Below are positions 6,242 to 7,770 of a stretch of 7,770 bases of DNA, piece after piece; the stretch's first letter is position 1, and each line of letters begins with the position of its first letter. This DNA is from Candidatus Krumholzibacteriia bacterium (lineage in GTDB: Bacteria > Krumholzibacteriota > Krumholzibacteriia > Krumholzibacteriales > Krumholzibacteriaceae): the NCBI GenBank assembly GCA_026387805.1, contig JAPLKY010000152.1:1-7770 (forward strand). Reading direction: 5' to 3'. The position numbers were made by a program, and so were the translations under genes. Under the pieces are notes generated by a model that made no database searches, was not told where the DNA came from, and saw nothing but the letters and a program-made list of their open reading frames with translations.

Positions 6242-7210
6242 GTGCTCGAGGACATACCCAACAAGGACTTGATCGAGAGGGCGGAAAACCTCATCATCCG
6301 CCTTCGCGAGGTCCAGTCGTGCCGGATCTATACGGACGAGTCGGGCAATATCACCGAGATCCACGCCGTCGCCGTCACCAATCGGGCGCCGAAGCTTCTC
6401 GCTCGTGACGTCGAAACTTGCCTCAAGGCTTCTCTCGGGCTCATCGTCGATTACCGCAAGATCGGCGTCGTCGTCATCGATCCCGAGAAGAACACGATCG
6501 CCAAAATGAAAGCGGAAGTCGGGATGGGGGAAGGGCGAATGTCCGGTATCGGAGCCGAGCCCGCGGCCGATGACGACGATCTCCCGTTGATCGATCTCGA
6601 GGAGCTGATCGACGCGAAATTCGACTCGCCGCCGACGCCGCCCGGGCCGCCCGCCCCCGAGATCACCCTCCATACGGAGAAGCCGCGCGCCCCGCGCGAG
6701 GTGGCGCGGCGTGACGATCGTGACGAGCGCGACGAGCGCAACGATCGTGACGAGCGCGAGAGCGGCGGCGATTCCTCCCTCGAATCGTTCGGGAAGCCGT
6801 CGCGGATTGCGTTCAGGGGGCTCAGGGTCAACATCGAGGACTCGAGGGTCGATATCGAAGTGCGGCTCGCGAGGGGATCCCTCGTCGTGACCGGATCCCA
6901 GGGGGATTACCGGTTCGGCGGCAAGCTCCCCGAGACGATCGCGGGCGCGACACTTCATGCGATCTCGGAACTCCTTGACGAGGATCTCCATCTGTGTTTA
7001 GCTCGGATCGAAGAGGTCGCTGTAGGCGGCCGCAGCGCGCTCTGCGCCGTCGTGAATGCGGTTCGGGAGCGTTCCGTTACGAGCTATGTCGGGTGTGCGC
7101 TTATCGGCGCGGACCCGAACGAGTACGCGGTCCTCGCCATTCTCGACGCGCTGAATCGGCCACTCGGCGCATGGAAGCTGCGCACGGAAATCAACTACAC
7201 GATCAGATAG
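6242..7210 (+). CDS. Two-domain conserved-type protein of unknown function with a charged linker
   Basis: 322 aa, starting at GTG with an excellent ribosome site; no signal peptide or membrane segment, so cytoplasmic. Domain 1 (about 8-92) reads RAENLIIRLREVQSCRIYTDESGNITEIHAVAV, then PKLLARDVETCLKASLGLIVDYRKIGVVVI, a beta-alpha-beta pattern like a small ACT- or ferredoxin-type fold. I recall similar N-termini in unannotated proteins of other phyla, without a known function. A disordered linker follows (about 95-187): an acidic part (ADDDDLPLIDLEEL), a Pro-rich part (PPTPPGPPAPE), and an Arg-Asp-Glu repeat (157-173). Domain 2 (about 188-310) ends in SYVGCALIGADPNEYAVLAILDALNR, which faintly recalls the regulatory domain of 2-isopropylmalate synthase. 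A paired sensing or scaffolding role is possible but not shown. It has its own promoter and precedes a membrane protein gene by 130 bases. Confidence 0.75.
   Translation: MLEDIPNKDLIERAENLIIRLREVQSCRIYTDESGNITEIHAVAVTNRAPKLLARDVETCLKASLGLIVDYRKIGVVVIDPEKNTIAKMKAEVGMGEGRMSGIGAEPAADDDDLPLIDLEELIDAKFDSPPTPPGPPAPEITLHTEKPRAPREVARRDDRDERDERNDRDERESGGDSSLESFGKPSRIAFRGLRVNIEDSRVDIEVRLARGSLVVTGSQGDYRFGGKLPETIAGATLHAISELLDEDLHLCLARIEEVAVGGRSALCAVVNAVRERSVTSYVGCALIGADPNEYAVLAILDALNRPLGAWKLRTEINYTIR
6710..6760 (+). repeat. 9-nt tandem repeat coding Arg-Asp-Asp/Glu
   Basis: Five in-frame 9-nt units (6710-6754) plus a partial one (CGC GAG, 6755-6760) code the triplets RDD, RDE, RDE, RND, RDE and RE (residues 157-173). 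Unit bases alternate CGT/CGC and GAT/GAG, so the tract is slightly diverged. It lies in the linker of the unknown protein and gives a strongly mixed-charge segment, likely disordered or a charged single helix. Confidence 0.8.
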
Positions 7211-7340
7211 CCGGCGCGGAGCCGCTTGGATCGGTTCTCTTGGCATGAAACCTGCTTCGGGAACTGTGCCCATTGTAGTGGTGTATACCGGAGGGGTCGA
7301 ACATCGTTGCCTCGCTGAACGTTAACCGGCCGGGTGAACC
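7211..7340. other. Intergenic gap without a supported feature
   Basis: 130 bases between the unknown protein and the membrane protein. A TATACC (7284-7289) is present but lacks a fitting -35 box, and no stem followed by a T-run was seen. I could not support a terminator or a promoter here. Confidence 0.5.
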
Positions 7341-7770
7341 TTGACCAAGGAAACCAAGAGATCCTCGTGGGGCTTCAGGCTCTACTATCTTTTCATCGTG
7401 CTGGCCGGCGTGGCCTTCTTTTTCTATCTTACCCGGAATTTCCCCGGTAATCACTGGCGCGACATATTCCTTTTCGTCTGCCTCATCATCCTCGCCGACT
7501 CCGCGCAGATATCGCTTCCGAGGGGAGGCGCCTCGATCTACGCGTCCTCTCCGATCGACCTCGCCGGGATCATGCTCTTCGGGCCGGCCGTCATGGCGGT
7601 GATCGAGGGGATCGCGACGCTGATCACCGAGGTCGTGCTCCAGCGGCGGCCGTTCATGAAGGTGATCTTCAACGTGCCGCTCCTCGTGATGACGGTCGGC
7701 GTCTCGGGCCTCGTGTACAAGGCGTTCGGCAGTCTCGGCGCCATCGACTCGCCCTTGTTCCTCGTCCCTC
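7341..7770 (+). CDS. Integral-membrane N-terminus of a probable signalling protein, 3' end outside the window
   Basis: 143 residues are visible and the frame is open at the right edge. A basic start (MTKETKRSSWGFR) leads into at least four hydrophobic segments: about 14-30, 41-53, 72-97 and 109-127. The stretch SPIDLAGIMLFGPAVMAVIEGIATLITEVVLQRRPFMKVIFNVPLL resembles, from memory, the membrane sensor modules ahead of HD-GYP, GGDEF or histidine-kinase domains in several phyla. The output domain would lie beyond the window, so the class is not settled. The start is the TTG at 7341: a stop (7335-7337) lies just upstream in frame and the next candidate, GTG at 7398, would cut into the first membrane segment. 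The ribosome site is poor (GGGTGA at 7332-7337, close to the TTG). Confidence 0.7.
   Translation, partial: MTKETKRSSWGFRLYYLFIVLAGVAFFFYLTRNFPGNHWRDIFLFVCLIILADSAQISLPRGGASIYASSPIDLAGIMLFGPAVMAVIEGIATLITEVVLQRRPFMKVIFNVPLLVMTVGVSGLVYKAFGSLGAIDSPLFLVP

Noticed and set aside
6203..6991. Open frame on the - strand across the unknown protein, and a Ser-Arg repeat frame at 6451-6834
   Set aside because: Both are mirror products of the + strand gene; the Ser-Arg repeat is the complement of the Arg-Asp-Glu codons. Promoter and ribosome site support the + strand.
7240..7289. TTGGCA and TATACC as a promoter for the membrane protein gene
   Set aside because: The spacing between them is about 38 bases, far too long, and neither has a matching partner box.
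7334..7447. Short frame starting at the GTG at 7334 just before the membrane protein
   Set aside because: It codes about 37 residues without features and ends at a TAA, while the frame from TTG at 7341 gives clear membrane segments to the window edge.

Overview
This is a GC-rich bacterial window with seven protein-coding genes, all on the + strand; the first and last run off the edges. The best lineage clue is the large secreted protein at 573-2993. It combines a 'DVPDDQGG' domain, a fibronectin-like 'VDNLPPGVP' domain and a C-terminal FlgD-like/sorting-type domain with NFPNPFNP. From memory this combination is typical of uncultured FCB-group phyla such as Eisenbacteria and Latescibacteria. 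The assignment is an inference; there is no rRNA or other marker gene here.

Layout: (1) 2-526, the 3' part of an HD-domain phosphohydrolase with an 18-nt tandem repeat coding a Pro-Gly insertion. (2) 573-2993, a secreted protein of about eight propeller-like repeats plus the C-terminal modules above. (3) 3023-3643, a self-contained type II toxin-antitoxin cassette: promoter, perfect 7-4-7 palindromic operator, ribbon-helix-helix antitoxin and MazF-type toxin, with stop and start codons overlapping. (4) 3675-4847, an integral-membrane acyltransferase-3 protein. (5) 4910-6109, an exported retropepsin-like protein with two related lobes, only one keeping DTG, and a C-terminal PDZ domain. (6) 6164-7210, a good promoter and an unrecognised two-domain protein with a long charged linker. 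(7) 7341-7770, the membrane-embedded N-terminus of what is probably a signalling protein, cut by the window edge.

The genes do not form one obvious pathway. The antitoxin and toxin form one unit with their own promoter. The unknown gene at 6242 has its own promoter and may be paired with the downstream membrane protein. The remaining genes concern the cell envelope and exterior (secreted propeller protein, acyltransferase, exported protease-like protein). No gap between genes exceeds about 135 bases, and I saw no tRNA, rRNA, CRISPR array, insertion sequence or convincing intrinsic terminator. Points most worth a second look are the apparently leaderless antitoxin transcript, the asymmetric duplicated retropepsin, and the unknown protein at 6242-7210 with its arginine-aspartate-glutamate repeat.
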